A stretch of 64,000 nucleotides of DNA from Saccharopolyspora phatthalungensis (lineage in GTDB: Bacteria > Actinomycetota > Actinomycetes > Mycobacteriales > Pseudonocardiaceae): assembly GCF_014203395.1 (NCBI RefSeq), contig NZ_JACHIW010000001.1, forward strand, positions 3,951,501-4,015,500, in the 5' to 3' direction. The notes beneath the pieces were generated by a model that saw only the letters and a program-made list of their open reading frames with translations, had not been told where the DNA came from and did not search any database. This document shows positions 31,527 through 41,463 of this stretch, in pieces; the first letter of the stretch is position 1; each line of letters begins with the position of its first letter. The translations under genes and the position numbers were made by a program.

Positions 31527-32273
31527 TCAGCGCAGGCTCGGATCCAGCGACAGCGTCACGCCGGCGGCGGCCGGCTGCGCGCGCGGGATATTGCGTTCGC
31601 TGACCGGCAACGTGCCCTCCAGCGCGTCGAACACACCCTGCTGGACCAGCGGCATCGTCTCCGCGACGGTGACCGTCCGACCGGTCTCCAGGCTCAGCGA
31701 GGTGGTGCCCGCGTCGGCGATGCCGCATGGCACGATCCGGTCGAACTGGCTCAGGTCGGCGTTGCAGTTCAGTTCCAGCCCGTGCATCGTGATGCCGCGC
31801 TGCACCCGGATGCCGATCGCGGCGATCTTGCGCTCCGGGCGGCCGTCCTCGGCGGGCAACCAGACCCCGCTGCGGCCCTCGACGCGGCCCGCTTCCAGGC
31901 CGAACCGGTCGCACACCCAGATCAGCGCCTGCTCCAGGCGGCGCACGTAATCGACCACGTCGATCGGGTCGGCCAGCTTCAGGATCGGGTAGCCGACGAT
32001 CTGGCCCGGGCCGTGCCAGGTGATCTTGCCACCACGGTCGACGTCGATGACCGGCGTCCCGTCGGTGGGGCGGTCCTCCGGCGAGGTGCGCTTGCCCGCG
32101 GTGTAGACCGACGGGTGCTCCAGCAGCAGCAAGGTGTCCGGGTTCTGCTCCTCGGCGCGGCCGGTGGCCAGCTCGCGCTGCAGGTCCCAGGCGGAGAGGT
32201 AATCGATGGTTCCCAGGTCACGCACGGCCATCGGGGCAGCGGACGCGCGGCACGAAGTATTGGCACGACTCAC
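31527..32273 (-). CDS. lipB: lipoyl(octanoyl) transferase
   Basis: 248 residues. Moves octanoate from acyl carrier protein to lipoyl domains, the step before LipA. Motifs: [26 protein letters not shown], the catalytic Lys in [10 protein letters not shown] and the catalytic Cys in [14 protein letters not shown]. The GTG at 32273 follows a TAGCCT by 6 bases; the family N-terminus would also allow a start at the internal ATG (MAVRDLG). The gene is convergent with the F420-type enzyme. Confidence 0.94.
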   Translation of the reverse strand: MSRANTSCRASAAPMAVRDLGTIDYLSAWDLQRELATGRAEEQNPDTLLLLEHPSVYTAGKRTSPEDRPTDGTPVIDVDRGGKITWHGPGQIVGYPILKLADPIDVVDYVRRLEQALIWVCDRFGLEAGRVEGRSGVWLPAEDGRPERKIAAIGIRVQRGITMHGLELNCNADLSQFDRIVPCGIADAGTTSLSLETGRTVTVAETMPLVQQGVFDALEGTLPVSERNIPRAQPAAAGVTLSLDPSLR

Positions 32274-32279
32274 GCGGCT

Positions 32280-32285
32280 AGGCTA
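32280..32285 (-). promoter_or_regulatory. -10 element (TAGCCT) of lipB
   Basis: TAGCCT on the minus strand ends 6 bases before the GTG at 32273, giving a leaderless start. Confidence 0.55.
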
Positions 32286-32316
32286 CGCCCCGAGTCCAGC
32301 GGCACATCCGTAAGGC

Positions 32317-33204
32317 TCACGAGGAGACGGCAGCCGCCAGCGCCGCCCCGACCGACGGGTGCTGGAAGGTGAATCCCTGGGCCTCCAGCACGGTTGGCAA
32401 TGCGCGTTGCCCGCCCAATGCCTGCTCGGCGAGCTCGCCGAGCACGGTTCGGAGGGCGAAGCGCGGCACGATCCACGGTGCCGGACGCCCCAGGGCCTCG
32501 CCCAGCGCGCGGGTGAACTCCGCATTGGTGACCGGAGCCGGACCCGTGAGGTTGACCGGACCGGCCACCTCGGGCCGCTCCAGCACGAAGCGGATCGCGG
32601 CGACCTCGTCATCCAGCGAGATCCACGGCAGGTACTGGGTGCCGTCGCCGAACCGGCCACCGAGCAGCATCGCGAACAGCGGCCGGAGCTGACCGAGCAG
32701 CCCGCCGGCCGGCGAGAGCACCGCACCGCTGCGCAGCAGCACCACCCGGGCACCGGCCTGCGCCGCGGGTTCGGTCGCGGCCTCCCATCTGCGACACAGG
32801 TCGGCGAGGAAATCCGTGCCCGGTCCGGAAGCCTCGGTCACCGGCTTCGGTCCGCTGTCGCCGTAGAAACCCACCGCGGAGCCGTTGGCCAAAACCGGAA
32901 CACCCTGCTTGGCGACGGCCTCGGCGAGCACTCGCGTCGGGCGCACGCGGGAGTGCACCAGCTGCCGCTTTCGCTCCGGCGTCCAGCGCTTGTCGCCGAT
33001 GCCTGCGCCGCACAGATTCACCACCGCGTCGGCGCCATCCAGCGCGTCCGCGTCGAGCTGTCCGGTCTCCGGATCCCAGCCCCGCTCGTCGGGGGCCGCC
33101 GGAACCCGGCGAACCAGCCGGACCACGTCGTGCTCGGCTTGCCGCAAGGCGGCCACCAGAGACGTACCGATCAATCCGGACGAACCGGCGACAACCACGC
33201 GCAT
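32317..33204 (-). CDS. TIGR01777-type epimerase (SDR39U family)
   Basis: 295 residues with an extended short-chain dehydrogenase fold. The dinucleotide-binding GSSGLIGTSL is at the N-terminus, VVNLCGAGI follows, then GSAVGFYGDSG with the Tyr of the active site, and the DUF1731 C-terminal part (QALGGQRALPTVLEAQGFTFQHP). NAD(P)-dependent sugar-epimerase-like; substrate unknown. In M. tuberculosis the same gene lies between dlaT and lipB, as here. The ATG at 33204 starts at MRVVVAG; a second ATG three codons earlier has poorer spacing to AGG. Confidence 0.88.
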   Translation of the reverse strand: MRVVVAGSSGLIGTSLVAALRQAEHDVVRLVRRVPAAPDERGWDPETGQLDADALDGADAVVNLCGAGIGDKRWTPERKRQLVHSRVRPTRVLAEAVAKQGVPVLANGSAVGFYGDSGPKPVTEASGPGTDFLADLCRRWEAATEPAAQAGARVVLLRSGAVLSPAGGLLGQLRPLFAMLLGGRFGDGTQYLPWISLDDEVAAIRFVLERPEVAGPVNLTGPAPVTNAEFTRALGEALGRPAPWIVPRFALRTVLGELAEQALGGQRALPTVLEAQGFTFQHPSVGAALAAAVSS

Positions 33205-33254
33205 GCCCGGCATCCTGCCGCACCGGTTGGCCGAGTGCGAACCGTCCCACCGGA

Positions 33255-33296
33255 ACGCGAAAGGCCGCCCACCACATGGGGGGCGGCCTTTCGCGT
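33255..33296 (-). terminator. terminator downstream of sucB
   Basis: A 16-bp perfect stem (33255-33270 with 33281-33296) begins 9 bases past the sucB stop, separating it from the epimerase gene. Confidence 0.8.
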
Positions 33297-33305
33297 GCTG
33301 CTAGG

Positions 33306-35093
33306 TCACAGGCCCAGGTCGGCCTCGAAGGCGCCTTCCTCAAGCCGCTGCTTGAGCGTGGATAGGAAGCGGGCGGCGTCCGCGCCGTCGACCAGCCGGT
33401 GATCGTAGGACAGCGCCAGGTAGACCATCGAGCGGATCGCGATGGTGTCGCCACCGTTCTCGTCGGCCACCACCACCGGGCGCTTCACCACCGCGCCGGT
33501 GCCGAGCATGCCCACCTGCGGCGGGTTCAGGATCGGCGTGTCGAACAACGCGCCGCGGCTGCCGGTGTTGGTGATGGTGAAGGTGCCACCGGAGAGCTCG
33601 TCCGGCTTGATCTTGTTGTTCCGGGTCCGCGCCGCCAGGTCGGCGATCTTGCGGGCCAGCCCGCCGAGGTTGAGGTCCCCGGCGTCGTGGATCACCGGCG
33701 AGACCAGGCCTCGCTCGGTGTCCACCGCGATCGACAGGTGCTCGGCACCGTGGTAGGTGACCTGCTTGTTCTCCTCGTCGATCGAGGCGTTCAGCTTCGG
33801 GTGCAGCTTCAGTGCCTCGGCGGCGGCCTTGGCGAAGAACGGCAGGAACGAGAGCTTGACGCCCTCGGCCGCCTCGAAGCCCGTCTTGGCGCGCTCCCGC
33901 AGCCGGGCGATCCGGGTCACGTCGACCTCGATCACCGTGGTCAGCTGCGCCGCGGTCTGCAGCGACTCGACCATCCGGCGGGCCAAGAGCTGACGCAGGC
34001 GGGACATCTTCTGCGTGGTGCCGCGCAGCGCCTTGGCCTCCGCCGACGGCTCCACGGTAGGTGCCGGGGCGCTCGGTGCCGCTGCGGCCGGGGTCGGGGT
34101 CGGAGCCGCGGGTGCCGGTGCCGCCTGCTTGGCGTCGATCGCGGCCTGCACGTCCTGCTTGCGGATCCGGCCGCCGACACCGCTGCCCTTGATCGCGGAC
34201 AGGTCGATCCCGTGCTCATTGGCCATCTTGCGGACCAGCGGCGTCACGTACGGCGCGCCACCGGCTGGCGCTTGCTCGGCAGGCGGCGCCGTGGGCGGTG
34301 CCGGAGCCGGTGCCGGTGCGGCGGGCGGCGCGGCCGGAGCAGCTGCCGCGGGAGCCGGTGCCGGAGCCGGGGCAGGCGCAGCGGCCGGTTCAGCCGGGAC
34401 GACGGGCGCGGGTGGCTCGGGCTCGGGCTCGGGCTCGGGCGGCGCGGCCGGGGCTGGAACCGCGCCAGCGGCGCCGATCACGGCGAGCTTGGCGCCGACC
34501 TCGATGGTTTCGTCCTCACCGGCGGTGATCTCCAGCAGGGTGCCGGCCACCGGCGACGGGATCTCGGTGTCGACCTTGTCGGTGGACACCTCCAACAGCG
34601 GCTCGTCGGCCTCGACGGTCTCGCCGACCTGCTTGAGCCACCGGGTCACGGTGCCCTCGGTGACGCTCTCGCCGAGCGCCGGCATCGTGACGTCCGTGCC
34701 CTCCGCGCCACCAGCCGGCGCTGCGGGGGCGGCGGGCGCCGAGGGCTGGGATGGGGCGGGCTGCTCCGCGGCCGGAGGTGCCGCCGGTTCGGCCGAAGCT
34801 TCGGGGGCGGCGGGGGCTTGCGGGGCGGTCTGGGTTTCGGGGGCCGCTGCTTCGCCGCTGTCGGCGATCACGGCGAGCTCGGCACCGATCTCGACGGTGT
34901 CGTCTTCCTGGGCGATGATGCGCTGGAGCACACCGGCGGCGGGCGACGGGATCTCGGTGTCGACCTTGTCGGTGGAGACCTCCAGCAGGGGCTCGTCGAC
35001 CTCGACGGTCTCGCCCTCCTGCTTGAGCCACCGGGTGATCGTTCCCTCGGTGACGCTCTCGCCTAGCGCCGGCATCTGAACGGAGAAGGCCAT
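33306..35093 (-). CDS. sucB: dihydrolipoamide acyltransferase (E2) with two lipoyl domains
   Basis: 595 residues. Two biotinyl/lipoyl domains (about 2-76 and 135-210), each with the lipoyl-lysine motif [12 protein letters not shown], are joined by Ala/Pro-rich linkers. The E3-binding domain follows ([23 protein letters not shown]) near 285-320. The C-terminal catalytic domain carries the active-site HxxxDG (YDHRLVDG). In actinobacteria this E2 (DlaT in M. tuberculosis) serves the pyruvate dehydrogenase complex although it is often called SucB, so the acyl group is not settled here. lpd lies 57 bases upstream on the same strand and would supply E3. The second linker includes a PE-repeat from a hexamer DNA repeat. 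Confidence 0.95.
   Translation of the reverse strand: MAFSVQMPALGESVTEGTITRWLKQEGETVEVDEPLLEVSTDKVDTEIPSPAAGVLQRIIAQEDDTVEIGAELAVIADSGEAAAPETQTAPQAPAAPEASAEPAAPPAAEQPAPSQPSAPAAPAAPAGGAEGTDVTMPALGESVTEGTVTRWLKQVGETVEADEPLLEVSTDKVDTEIPSPVAGTLLEITAGEDETIEVGAKLAVIGAAGAVPAPAAPPEPEPEPEPPAPVVPAEPAAAPAPAPAPAPAAAAPAAPPAAPAPAPAPPTAPPAEQAPAGGAPYVTPLVRKMANEHGIDLSAIKGSGVGGRIRKQDVQAAIDAKQAAPAPAAPTPTPAAAAPSAPAPTVEPSAEAKALRGTTQKMSRLRQLLARRMVESLQTAAQLTTVIEVDVTRIARLRERAKTGFEAAEGVKLSFLPFFAKAAAEALKLHPKLNASIDEENKQVTYHGAEHLSIAVDTERGLVSPVIHDAGDLNLGGLARKIADLAARTRNNKIKPDELSGGTFTITNTGSRGALFDTPILNPPQVGMLGTGAVVKRPVVVADENGGDTIAIRSMVYLALSYDHRLVDGADAARFLSTLKQRLEEGAFEADLGL
34414..34437. repeat. hexanucleotide tandem repeat in the sucB linker
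   Basis: Four copies of GGCTCG on the plus strand encode an alternating Pro-Glu stretch in the E2 linker. Hexamers keep the frame when copy number changes, so linker length can vary between strains. Confidence 0.85.
34549..35076. repeat. in-frame direct repeat of the two lipoyl domains
   Basis: The stretch at about 34549-34686 recurs at 34939-35076 with few differences, offset by exactly 390 bases (130 codons). It encodes the core of each lipoyl domain. Confidence 0.85.
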
Positions 35094-35150
35094 CTGTTGC
35101 TGACTCCTCGTGGGTGGGGCGGGGGGTGCTGGCTGACTGCGGAGCCGACG

Positions 35151-36521
35151 TCAGCCGTGCACGTGCAGCGGCTTGCCGGCCAGGGCGAGGTGCGCCTCGC
35201 CCAGGGCTTCGGTCTGGGTGGGGTGGGCGTGCACCAGCGGAGCGACATCCTCCGGCAGGGCCTCCCAGTTGTAGATCAGCTGCGCCTCGCCGATGAGCTC
35301 ACCGACGCGGTCGCCGACCAGGTGCAGGCCGACCACCGGGCCGTCGGTCGCGCGGACCAGCTTGACCGCGCCTTGGGTCTTGAGGATCTGGCTCTTGCCG
35401 TTACCGGCCAAGTCGTAGGTGAACGTCTCCACCGAGCCGTACTGTTCCTTCGCCGCGGCCTCCGTCAGGCCCACCGAGGCGACCTCCGGGTGGCAGTAGG
35501 TGACGCGCGGGATGCCGGCCTCGTCGATCGCCTGCGGCACGAGCCCGGCGATGTCCTCGGCGATGAAGATGCCCTGCTGGAAACCGCGGTGCGCCAGTTG
35601 CAGGCCGGGCACGATGTCGCCGACGGCATAGACGCCCGGCAGGTTGGTGCGCAGCCGCTCGTCGGTGCGGACGAAGCCGCGCTCCATGTGCACGCCGACT
35701 TCCTCGAAGCCGTGCCCGGCAGTGTTCGGGCCGCGACCGACCGCGACCAGCAGCAGGTCGGCGTCGTAGGTCTCGCCGTTCTCCAGACTCACCGAGACGC
35801 CGGCGTCGGTCTGCTGCGCGCCGGTGAACTTCACACCGGTCTTGAACTTGATGCCCCGCTTGCGGAACGCACGTTCCAGGCGCTTGGACGCGAACTCGTC
35901 CTCGTTGGGAACCAGGCTCGGGAGGGCTTCGACGATGGTCACGTCCGCGCCGAAGGAACGCCACACGCTGGCGAATTCCACGCCGATCACGCCGCCGCCG
36001 AGCACGACGACCTTCTCCGGGACGAAGTCGAGGTTGAGCGCCTGCTCGCTGGCGATGATCTTGCCGCCCAATTCCAGGCCCGGCAGCGTCTTGGAGTAGG
36101 AGCCGGTGGCCAGGACCACGTTCTTGCCGGTGTAGCGGGTGCCGTTGACCTCCACGGTCTTGGCGTCCACCAGGGTCCCGGCGCCCTCGACCAGGGTCAC
36201 CTTGTGCGCCTTGGCCAGGCCCTGCAGGCCCTTGTACAGGCTGGCGACGATGCCGTCCTTGTACTTGTTGACGCCGTCGATGTCGATGCCTTCGAGGGCG
36301 GCTCGGACGCCGAACTGGTCGGCATCGCGGGCGGAGTCGGCAACCTCGGCGGCGTGCAGCAGCGCCTTGGTCGGGATGCAGCCTCGGTGCAGGCAGGTCC
36401 CTCCGAGCTTGTCCTTTTCGATAAGGACGACGGACAGGCCTAGCTCGGCCGCGCGGAAGGCGCAGGCGTAGCCGCCCGAACCGCCGCCGAGAATGACCAG
36501 ATCGGCGGGCGTGTCGGTCAC
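35151..36521 (-). CDS. lpdA: dihydrolipoyl dehydrogenase (E3)
   Basis: 456 residues. FAD enzyme that reoxidises the dihydrolipoyl groups of E2 using NAD+. The FAD-binding LGGGSGGYACAFRAAELG is at the N-terminus, followed by the redox disulfide in GGTCLHRGCIP. The NAD-binding VVLGGGVIGVEFASVW is near 175, the second FAD motif in GVYAVGD, and the C-terminal active-site His-Glu in HAHPTQTE. GAGGAG lies before the GTG at 36521. It forms a two-gene operon with sucB. M. tuberculosis has its main lpd elsewhere, so the pairing is a local difference. Confidence 0.96.
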   Translation of the reverse strand: MTDTPADLVILGGGSGGYACAFRAAELGLSVVLIEKDKLGGTCLHRGCIPTKALLHAAEVADSARDADQFGVRAALEGIDIDGVNKYKDGIVASLYKGLQGLAKAHKVTLVEGAGTLVDAKTVEVNGTRYTGKNVVLATGSYSKTLPGLELGGKIIASEQALNLDFVPEKVVVLGGGVIGVEFASVWRSFGADVTIVEALPSLVPNEDEFASKRLERAFRKRGIKFKTGVKFTGAQQTDAGVSVSLENGETYDADLLLVAVGRGPNTAGHGFEEVGVHMERGFVRTDERLRTNLPGVYAVGDIVPGLQLAHRGFQQGIFIAEDIAGLVPQAIDEAGIPRVTYCHPEVASVGLTEAAAKEQYGSVETFTYDLAGNGKSQILKTQGAVKLVRATDGPVVGLHLVGDRVGELIGEAQLIYNWEALPEDVAPLVHAHPTQTEALGEAHLALAGKPLHVHG

Positions 36522-36784
36522 TTCGCACTCCTCGACAGGCGTCGTTGACTAGCTGACGGCGTCGCCGGACCTAGAGGTCACGGCCGCCTGACAGCCATCT
36601 TGTCACCACACGACGCGCCGACGCGACGTGGGCCGGGTGATCTGCGCTGCACTGTCGCGGAACACGGCGGTGGCGTTCGATCGAAGCCGGAAGGGGCTGA
36701 AAGTTTTTCACACGTACCCCATGTCGGTGATGGCATAGTCGAGAGCGGCTGCTGTTCCATATCCCCTGACGGGAGGCGAGTCCG

Positions 36785-37129
36785 GTGGGCCTGTTCGGTC
36801 GGTTCCGCGGGAAGCGGTCCGGCGGGGTGCGCGGCGCGAGTTCGGGGGACGTCGAGCACCTGATCAACTGGGCCGCACAGCGCCGAGGCGTTGAGGGATA
36901 CCTGGAACCGCGCACGACGGTGACCGAGACGACGCTGATGCTGATCGCGCACGACGGCGAGTGGACCCGGCGGCGCGTGGACGGCCCGTCGGCAGCGCAC
37001 CGGCTGACCCGCAAGATCGGTATCCCGCTTTACGAGGTGTCCAAGGTCGGCTACCCGCAGCGGATGCGGGACTACCAGGCGCGCCAGCGCATCCTCCGAG
37101 ACCGGGCCCGGCGAGCCGCCGACGGCTAG
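36785..37129 (+). CDS. conserved actinobacterial protein of unknown function
   Basis: 114 residues, basic, with no membrane segment. The segments GYLEPRTTVTETTLMLIAHDGEWTRRRV, AHRLTRKIGIPLYEVSKVGYPQRMRDY are what I recall as a small family conserved next to lpd/pepA in actinobacteria, sometimes labelled oxidoreductase without evidence. GGGAGG at 36771 lies 8 bases before the GTG. It is divergent from lpd, with a 263-base gap that shows a possible CATAGT at 36734 and nothing else clear. Confidence 0.75.
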   Translation: MGLFGRFRGKRSGGVRGASSGDVEHLINWAAQRRGVEGYLEPRTTVTETTLMLIAHDGEWTRRRVDGPSAAHRLTRKIGIPLYEVSKVGYPQRMRDYQARQRILRDRARRAADG

Positions 37130-37143
37130 CTAAGTCCCGATCC

Positions 37144-37644
37144 CTAGTTCGCGATGCGCGTGGTCGGGGCGCAGTTGACCGGGAAGGTGACCGACTTCGC
37201 GATGTAGCAGAGTTCGTGGGCCCGCTGGTGCAGCGCTTCGGCCACGTCGACGCTCGCCCGATCAGCCACGGTGACCACCGGTGCCAGCTGCACTTCCTCG
37301 AATTGCCCGGAGCCGTCCGGGTTCTCGGCGAGGATCCCGCGCGCGTGGTCGTGGTAGCCGGTGACCACCACGCCACACTCCGCCGCGAGATGCAGGAACC
37401 AGAGCATGTGGCACTGCGACAGCGATGCGACCAGCAACTCTTCGGGGTTGTAGCGGTCCGCGTCGCCCAGGAAGACCGGGTCCGCGGAGGCGCCGATGGC
37501 GTCCTTGCCGACCGCGCGTACCTCGTGGGTGCGTTCGTAGCTGCGGTACGAGCTGGTGCCCTGTCCGGTATTGCCGGTCCACACCACATCGACCTGGTAG
37601 CCGTGCCGGGCCGCGTTGGGCGCGGCCGGTGTCGATTCGGTCAT
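37144..37644 (-). CDS. OsmC family protein
   Basis: 166 residues. The two cysteines of OsmC/Ohr-type thiol peroxidases appear as Cys in SLSQCHMLWFLHL and Cys in FPVNCAP, with the conserved Glu in NPEELLVASL. These proteins reduce organic hydroperoxides using lipoyl or bacillithiol/mycothiol-type thiols; lpd and lipoyl proteins nearby make a link possible but unproven. The gene is convergent with the small protein at 36785, with 14 bases between stops. Confidence 0.86.
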   Translation of the reverse strand: MTESTPAAPNAARHGYQVDVVWTGNTGQGTSSYRSYERTHEVRAVGKDAIGASADPVFLGDADRYNPEELLVASLSQCHMLWFLHLAAECGVVVTGYHDHARGILAENPDGSGQFEEVQLAPVVTVADRASVDVAEALHQRAHELCYIAKSVTFPVNCAPTTRIAN

Positions 37645-37780
37645 CGACCCATCGTGGCACTCCGCCGCGGTGCCGTGGTGATCCTTTTGAGGTTCGGGTC
37701 ACAAATACGCCACCTTGGCGGAGTAGCCGGCGGCAAACCCGGCCTCGGCCGACCGAGTCGGGTCTGCGAGGGTTCTCCGA

Positions 37781-39274
37781 TCAGCCCTGGTCGGCGATGT
37801 CGGCCAGCACTGCGGCGATGGTCCGGACCGGGACGCCGGTGCCGCCCTTCGGCGTGTAACCCCACGGGGCGTTCGTGTTGTAGGAGGGCCCGGCGATGTC
37901 CAGGTGTGCCCACTGCACGTCGTCGGCGACGAACTCCTGGATGAAGATGCCCGCCGCGAGCATCCCGCCCCAGCGGTGTCCGGTGATGTTGGCCAGGTCG
38001 GCGAGCTTGGAGTCCAGGTCGCCGCGCAGTTCCTCGGGCAGCGGCATCGGCCAGCCGCCCTCGCCGACGGCCTGCGACAGCCGCGCCACCCGGTCGCGGA
38101 AGTCGTCGCTGCCCATCACGCCGGGGGTGCGCTTGCCCAGTGCCACCAGCTGCGCCCCGGTCAGCGTGGACGTCTCGATCAGGTAGTCCGGCTCGTCCTC
38201 GCAGGCGCGCGTGATGGCGTCGACCAGGATCAGCCGGCCCTCGGCGTCGGTGTTGAGCACCTCGACGGTCTTGCCGCCGTACATCGTCAGCACGTCGCCG
38301 GGGCGGTACGCGGTGCCCGACGGCATGTTCTCGGCCATCGGCACGGTCGCGGTGATCTCCAGCGGGTAGTTGAGCCGGGCCGCCAGCAGCATGGTCGCGA
38401 TCACCGCGGCAGCCCCGGACATGTCCGAGGTCATGTCCTCCATGCTCGCGGCGGGCTTGATCGAGATGCCGCCGGTGTCGAAGGTGATGCCCTTGCCGAT
38501 CAGCGCGACCTTCTTGGTCGCCTTCGGACCCTTGTGCCGCAGCCGCACCAGGCGTGGCGGACGGGCGGAACCGGCGCCGACGCCGACGATGCCGCCGAAA
38601 CCCTGCTTGCGCAGCGCGTTGTCGTCGAGCACCTCGACCTCTAGGCCCGCGGCGCGCCCGAGCTCGGCGGCGCGCTCGGCGAAGGAGGCCGGGAACAGGT
38701 CGTTGGGCGGGGTGTTGATCAGGTCGCGGGCGGTGTTGACCGCCTCGCCGATCGCGGTGGCGCCCTTCAGCGCGTGCGCATTCGCGTCGGCCTTGGCGTC
38801 GTCGACCACGAAGTCCACTTTGGACACCAGGTCGCCGCCCGACTGCGACTTGTACTTCGTGAAAGCGTAGGCACCCATCACCGTGCCCTGCACGGCCGCC
38901 GACAGGTCCAGAGCGGACAGCGTCGTCGCCGCGTGCTCGACGCCATTCAGCGCGCGGGCCACGGCTCCGGATGCCCGGCGCACCGCCTCGCCGGAAACGC
39001 CGCCGTTGGCCGCGGGCTTGCCCAGGCCGACGGCGACCACGATGCCCGCGCGCAGCTTGCCTCCGGCGGGCAGCCGGACGACCTCGTCCGCCTTGCCGGT
39101 CGCGCCCAGCGAAGTGAGCACCTTCAAAAGGTCTCCGTCGTAGGCGGCGGCGACCTGGTCGGTGCCGGGGGCGAGTTGCAGGCCGTCGGAGCCCTGCACG
39201 GTTGCGACGATGAGCGCGTCCACGGTCAGCTTGGCCACCGCGGTGTCGGTGAGTGCGAGTTTCGGGGTCGTCAC
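37781..39274 (-). CDS. pepA: leucyl aminopeptidase (M17)
   Basis: 497 residues. Two-metal cytosolic aminopeptidase, usually hexameric. The catalytic domain motifs are present: [15 protein letters not shown] with the metal Lys/Asp, [11 protein letters not shown] and [10 protein letters not shown] near 341, and the bicarbonate-binding Arg in the same stretch. The N-terminal domain is the usual variable one. GGAGG lies 9 bases before the GTG at 39274. M. tuberculosis PepB (Rv2213) is in the same position relative to dlaT and ilvE. Confidence 0.95.
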   Translation of the reverse strand: MTTPKLALTDTAVAKLTVDALIVATVQGSDGLQLAPGTDQVAAAYDGDLLKVLTSLGATGKADEVVRLPAGGKLRAGIVVAVGLGKPAANGGVSGEAVRRASGAVARALNGVEHAATTLSALDLSAAVQGTVMGAYAFTKYKSQSGGDLVSKVDFVVDDAKADANAHALKGATAIGEAVNTARDLINTPPNDLFPASFAERAAELGRAAGLEVEVLDDNALRKQGFGGIVGVGAGSARPPRLVRLRHKGPKATKKVALIGKGITFDTGGISIKPAASMEDMTSDMSGAAAVIATMLLAARLNYPLEITATVPMAENMPSGTAYRPGDVLTMYGGKTVEVLNTDAEGRLILVDAITRACEDEPDYLIETSTLTGAQLVALGKRTPGVMGSDDFRDRVARLSQAVGEGGWPMPLPEELRGDLDSKLADLANITGHRWGGMLAAGIFIQEFVADDVQWAHLDIAGPSYNTNAPWGYTPKGGTGVPVRTIAAVLADIADQG

Positions 39275-39456
39275 GTGGTCATCCTCCGGGTCACGGCGTC
39301 AACGCTGCGGTGTCAGCAAAGCTCTTCGCACTCTAGAACGCCCGGCGAACGCAAAACCGACCAGGACATCGGTCGGCGGGGCGCACCCAGCCGCCGCCTA
39401 CCGTGTCAGCCGAGAGGCGGCTGCACGTGCCGAGGTTCGTCTGTAAGGGTGGTTCC

Positions 39457-40704
39457 GTGGCCCAACAGGTTGAATCGAGCGATCGCCTCGCATCCGGCGC
39501 GGGGGCACTACCGCTCGCGCTCGGCGGGATGCTGGGCGTGGGCGTTTTCGTGGGGCCAGCGCCCGCAGCCGCGGCAGCCGGCCCGTGGCTGCCGTTCGGA
39601 ATGCTGGTCGCGCTCGTGGCCGTAGCGTGTTCGGCGTCGGCGACCGCCCACCAGTCCGTGGTCTACCCGGGGCCAGGTGCGGCGTACGCCTGCGTACGGG
39701 CGCGGATGGGCGTGCTGCCATCGAGGATCGGGGCCAGCGCCTACCTGGCCGGGCAGGTCGCCGCGATGGCCGCGATCGCACGGGTGGTGGGCGAGTTCTT
39801 CTTGCCCGCGGCAGCGCCGCAGGTCGCTTCGCTGGCGTTGGTGCTGGTCGTGCTCTCGGCGACGGTCGGGCTGCGGATCCGGGGCGGGGCCGCCTGGATC
39901 TGGCTCACGCTGACCGTCGCGGTGCTCGGCCTCGTCGTCGTGACCTGTTTCGCGATCGAACCGGTGCCGCCGATCCCGAGCGAGCCGCGGCTGGCTGACA
40001 GCGCGGTGGGCATCCCCGGCGCGGCCGGGGTGCTGTTCTTCGCGTTCCTCGGCTTCGAGCGTTTGACGATGCCCGCCGTCGAGCAGGACCGCTACACCTG
40101 GTCGGCGATGAAGCGCGGCACCGTGGTTTCGCTGGTCGCGCTCGCGGTGGTCCTCTCGGTGGTGACCGCGGCGCTGGTGTACCAGCTCGGATGGTCGCGC
40201 CTGGCCCTGTCGCCGACCCCGATCCGCGAGGTGCTGACCGCCGCGGCGGCCGCCGACCTCGCGCCCCTGGTGGGAGTCGGTGCGGCGGTGGCGCTGCTGC
40301 CGGTGCTGCTGGGCGCGCTGGAGTCGTTCCGCTCCACGGCGCTGGCGCTGGTGCTAGACCGCGACCTGCCGCGGGTCCTAGGGCGCACCAGCAGTGCCGG
40401 GACGCCCTACCTGCTGGACGTGACCGCCGGTGTCGCCGCCGCCGTGGTGGCCATACTGGTCGAACCCGTTCCGGCGATGGCCGTCGCGTCCTGCTGCCTG
40501 CTCGTGTACTACGCCTTCGTCAATGCCGGGTCCCGGCTCCTGCTGGCCGAGGACCACACCTGGCCGATGCGCGCGGCATGCCTGGGTATGGGGTTATCTG
40601 TCGTTCTCGCGATGAGCATGCCGATTTCTGCGATGCTTGCGACGCTTGTTGTCGTTGTAATCGGTCCTTTGGCGACGGGAGGGCTATCCCGTCGCTGGAG
40701 CTAA
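39457..40704 (+). CDS. APC-superfamily amino acid permease
   Basis: 415 residues, almost wholly hydrophobic, with about 11 membrane segments. The first carries the APC signature LPLALGGMLGVGVFVGPAPAAA, and YPGPGAAYACVRARMG follows. A typical APC permease has 12 segments and about 450 residues, so this is slightly short. The substrate is not predicted. The GTG at 39457 is preceded by AAGGGTGG; the frame is open to 39403. It lies 9 bases upstream of the DUF402 gene and is probably co-transcribed with it. Confidence 0.85.
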   Translation: MAQQVESSDRLASGAGALPLALGGMLGVGVFVGPAPAAAAAGPWLPFGMLVALVAVACSASATAHQSVVYPGPGAAYACVRARMGVLPSRIGASAYLAGQVAAMAAIARVVGEFFLPAAAPQVASLALVLVVLSATVGLRIRGGAAWIWLTLTVAVLGLVVVTCFAIEPVPPIPSEPRLADSAVGIPGAAGVLFFAFLGFERLTMPAVEQDRYTWSAMKRGTVVSLVALAVVLSVVTAALVYQLGWSRLALSPTPIREVLTAAAAADLAPLVGVGAAVALLPVLLGALESFRSTALALVLDRDLPRVLGRTSSAGTPYLLDVTAGVAAAVVAILVEPVPAMAVASCCLLVYYAFVNAGSRLLLAEDHTWPMRAACLGMGLSVVLAMSMPISAMLATLVVVVIGPLATGGLSRRWS

Positions 40705-40713
40705 GGCGGGGTC

Positions 40714-41388
40714 ATGCCCAATACGAGTGTTGGCAACATATCCCTGAAAACTTCCGGTGAAACGCTGAAATGGGCGCCCGGCGGGGAAGTGCTCTACAGC
40801 TTTTGGCGGCTTGACGACTCGCTCGGCACCGTCCATCCGGCACGGGTCGTCGCTGATGACGGTGATCAGCTGTTGTGCTGGGTTCTGGACGGCACACCGA
40901 TCCGGATCACCACCTCCCCGGACGGCCGGTCGCCGCGCCAGATGCCGTTGTCCGAACGCTTCAACGGCCCGCGGGTGCCGGCAAAGTCGACTTGGCGCGG
41001 CACCTCGACGCTGCGCCTGGTGTTCGAGCACCGCTGGGCTTCGGTCTGGTGGTTCTTCGAACCCGACGGCACCTTCCGCAACTGGTACGTGAATCTGGAA
41101 GTGCCGTGGGGGCGGGACGCCACCGGAGTCCGGCGCGTCGACGGGGTGCTGGACGTCGAGGTGTTCCCGGACGGGTGCTGGTCCTGGAAGGACGAGAACG
41201 AAGTACCCGATGCACTGGCCGCCGGGCGGTTCGATGAGCGCCACCTGAGCCGGCTGCAGGCCGAGGGCGAACGCATGATCGCGCTGGCCGAGGCGGGCCG
41301 CTTCCCGTTCGATGGCACCTATTGCGACGCCCGACCCGATCCGGAGTGGGCACTACCGTCCCTCCCGGAGGGACTGCTGCTCGCTTGA
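40714..41388 (+). CDS. DUF402 domain protein
   Basis: 224 residues with the DUF402 core: RLVFEHRWASVWWFFEPDGTFRNWYVNLEVPW, DGVLDVEVFPDGCWSWKDENE and FPFDGTYCDARPDPEW. DUF402 proteins have a barrel fold; some remove phosphate from nucleoside di- and triphosphates using metal-bound acidic residues, which are abundant in DVLDVEV/DEDE here. The function in this operon is not known. AAGGCGGGG lies before the ATG. Confidence 0.85.
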   Translation: MPNTSVGNISLKTSGETLKWAPGGEVLYSFWRLDDSLGTVHPARVVADDGDQLLCWVLDGTPIRITTSPDGRSPRQMPLSERFNGPRVPAKSTWRGTSTLRLVFEHRWASVWWFFEPDGTFRNWYVNLEVPWGRDATGVRRVDGVLDVEVFPDGCWSWKDENEVPDALAAGRFDERHLSRLQAEGERMIALAEAGRFPFDGTYCDARPDPEWALPSLPEGLLLA

Positions 41389-41394
41389 GGGCCG

Positions 41395-41440
41395 GGCCGT
41401 GGCCTTCCGGGTAACCGTGACGGCCCGGAAGGCCACGGCC
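41395..41440. terminator. terminator after the DUF402 gene
   Basis: A 17-bp perfect stem (41395-41411 with 41424-41440) with a 12-base loop between convergent genes. Confidence 0.8.
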
Positions 41441-41463
41441 GATGCGATCCGGAACCCGACTCG

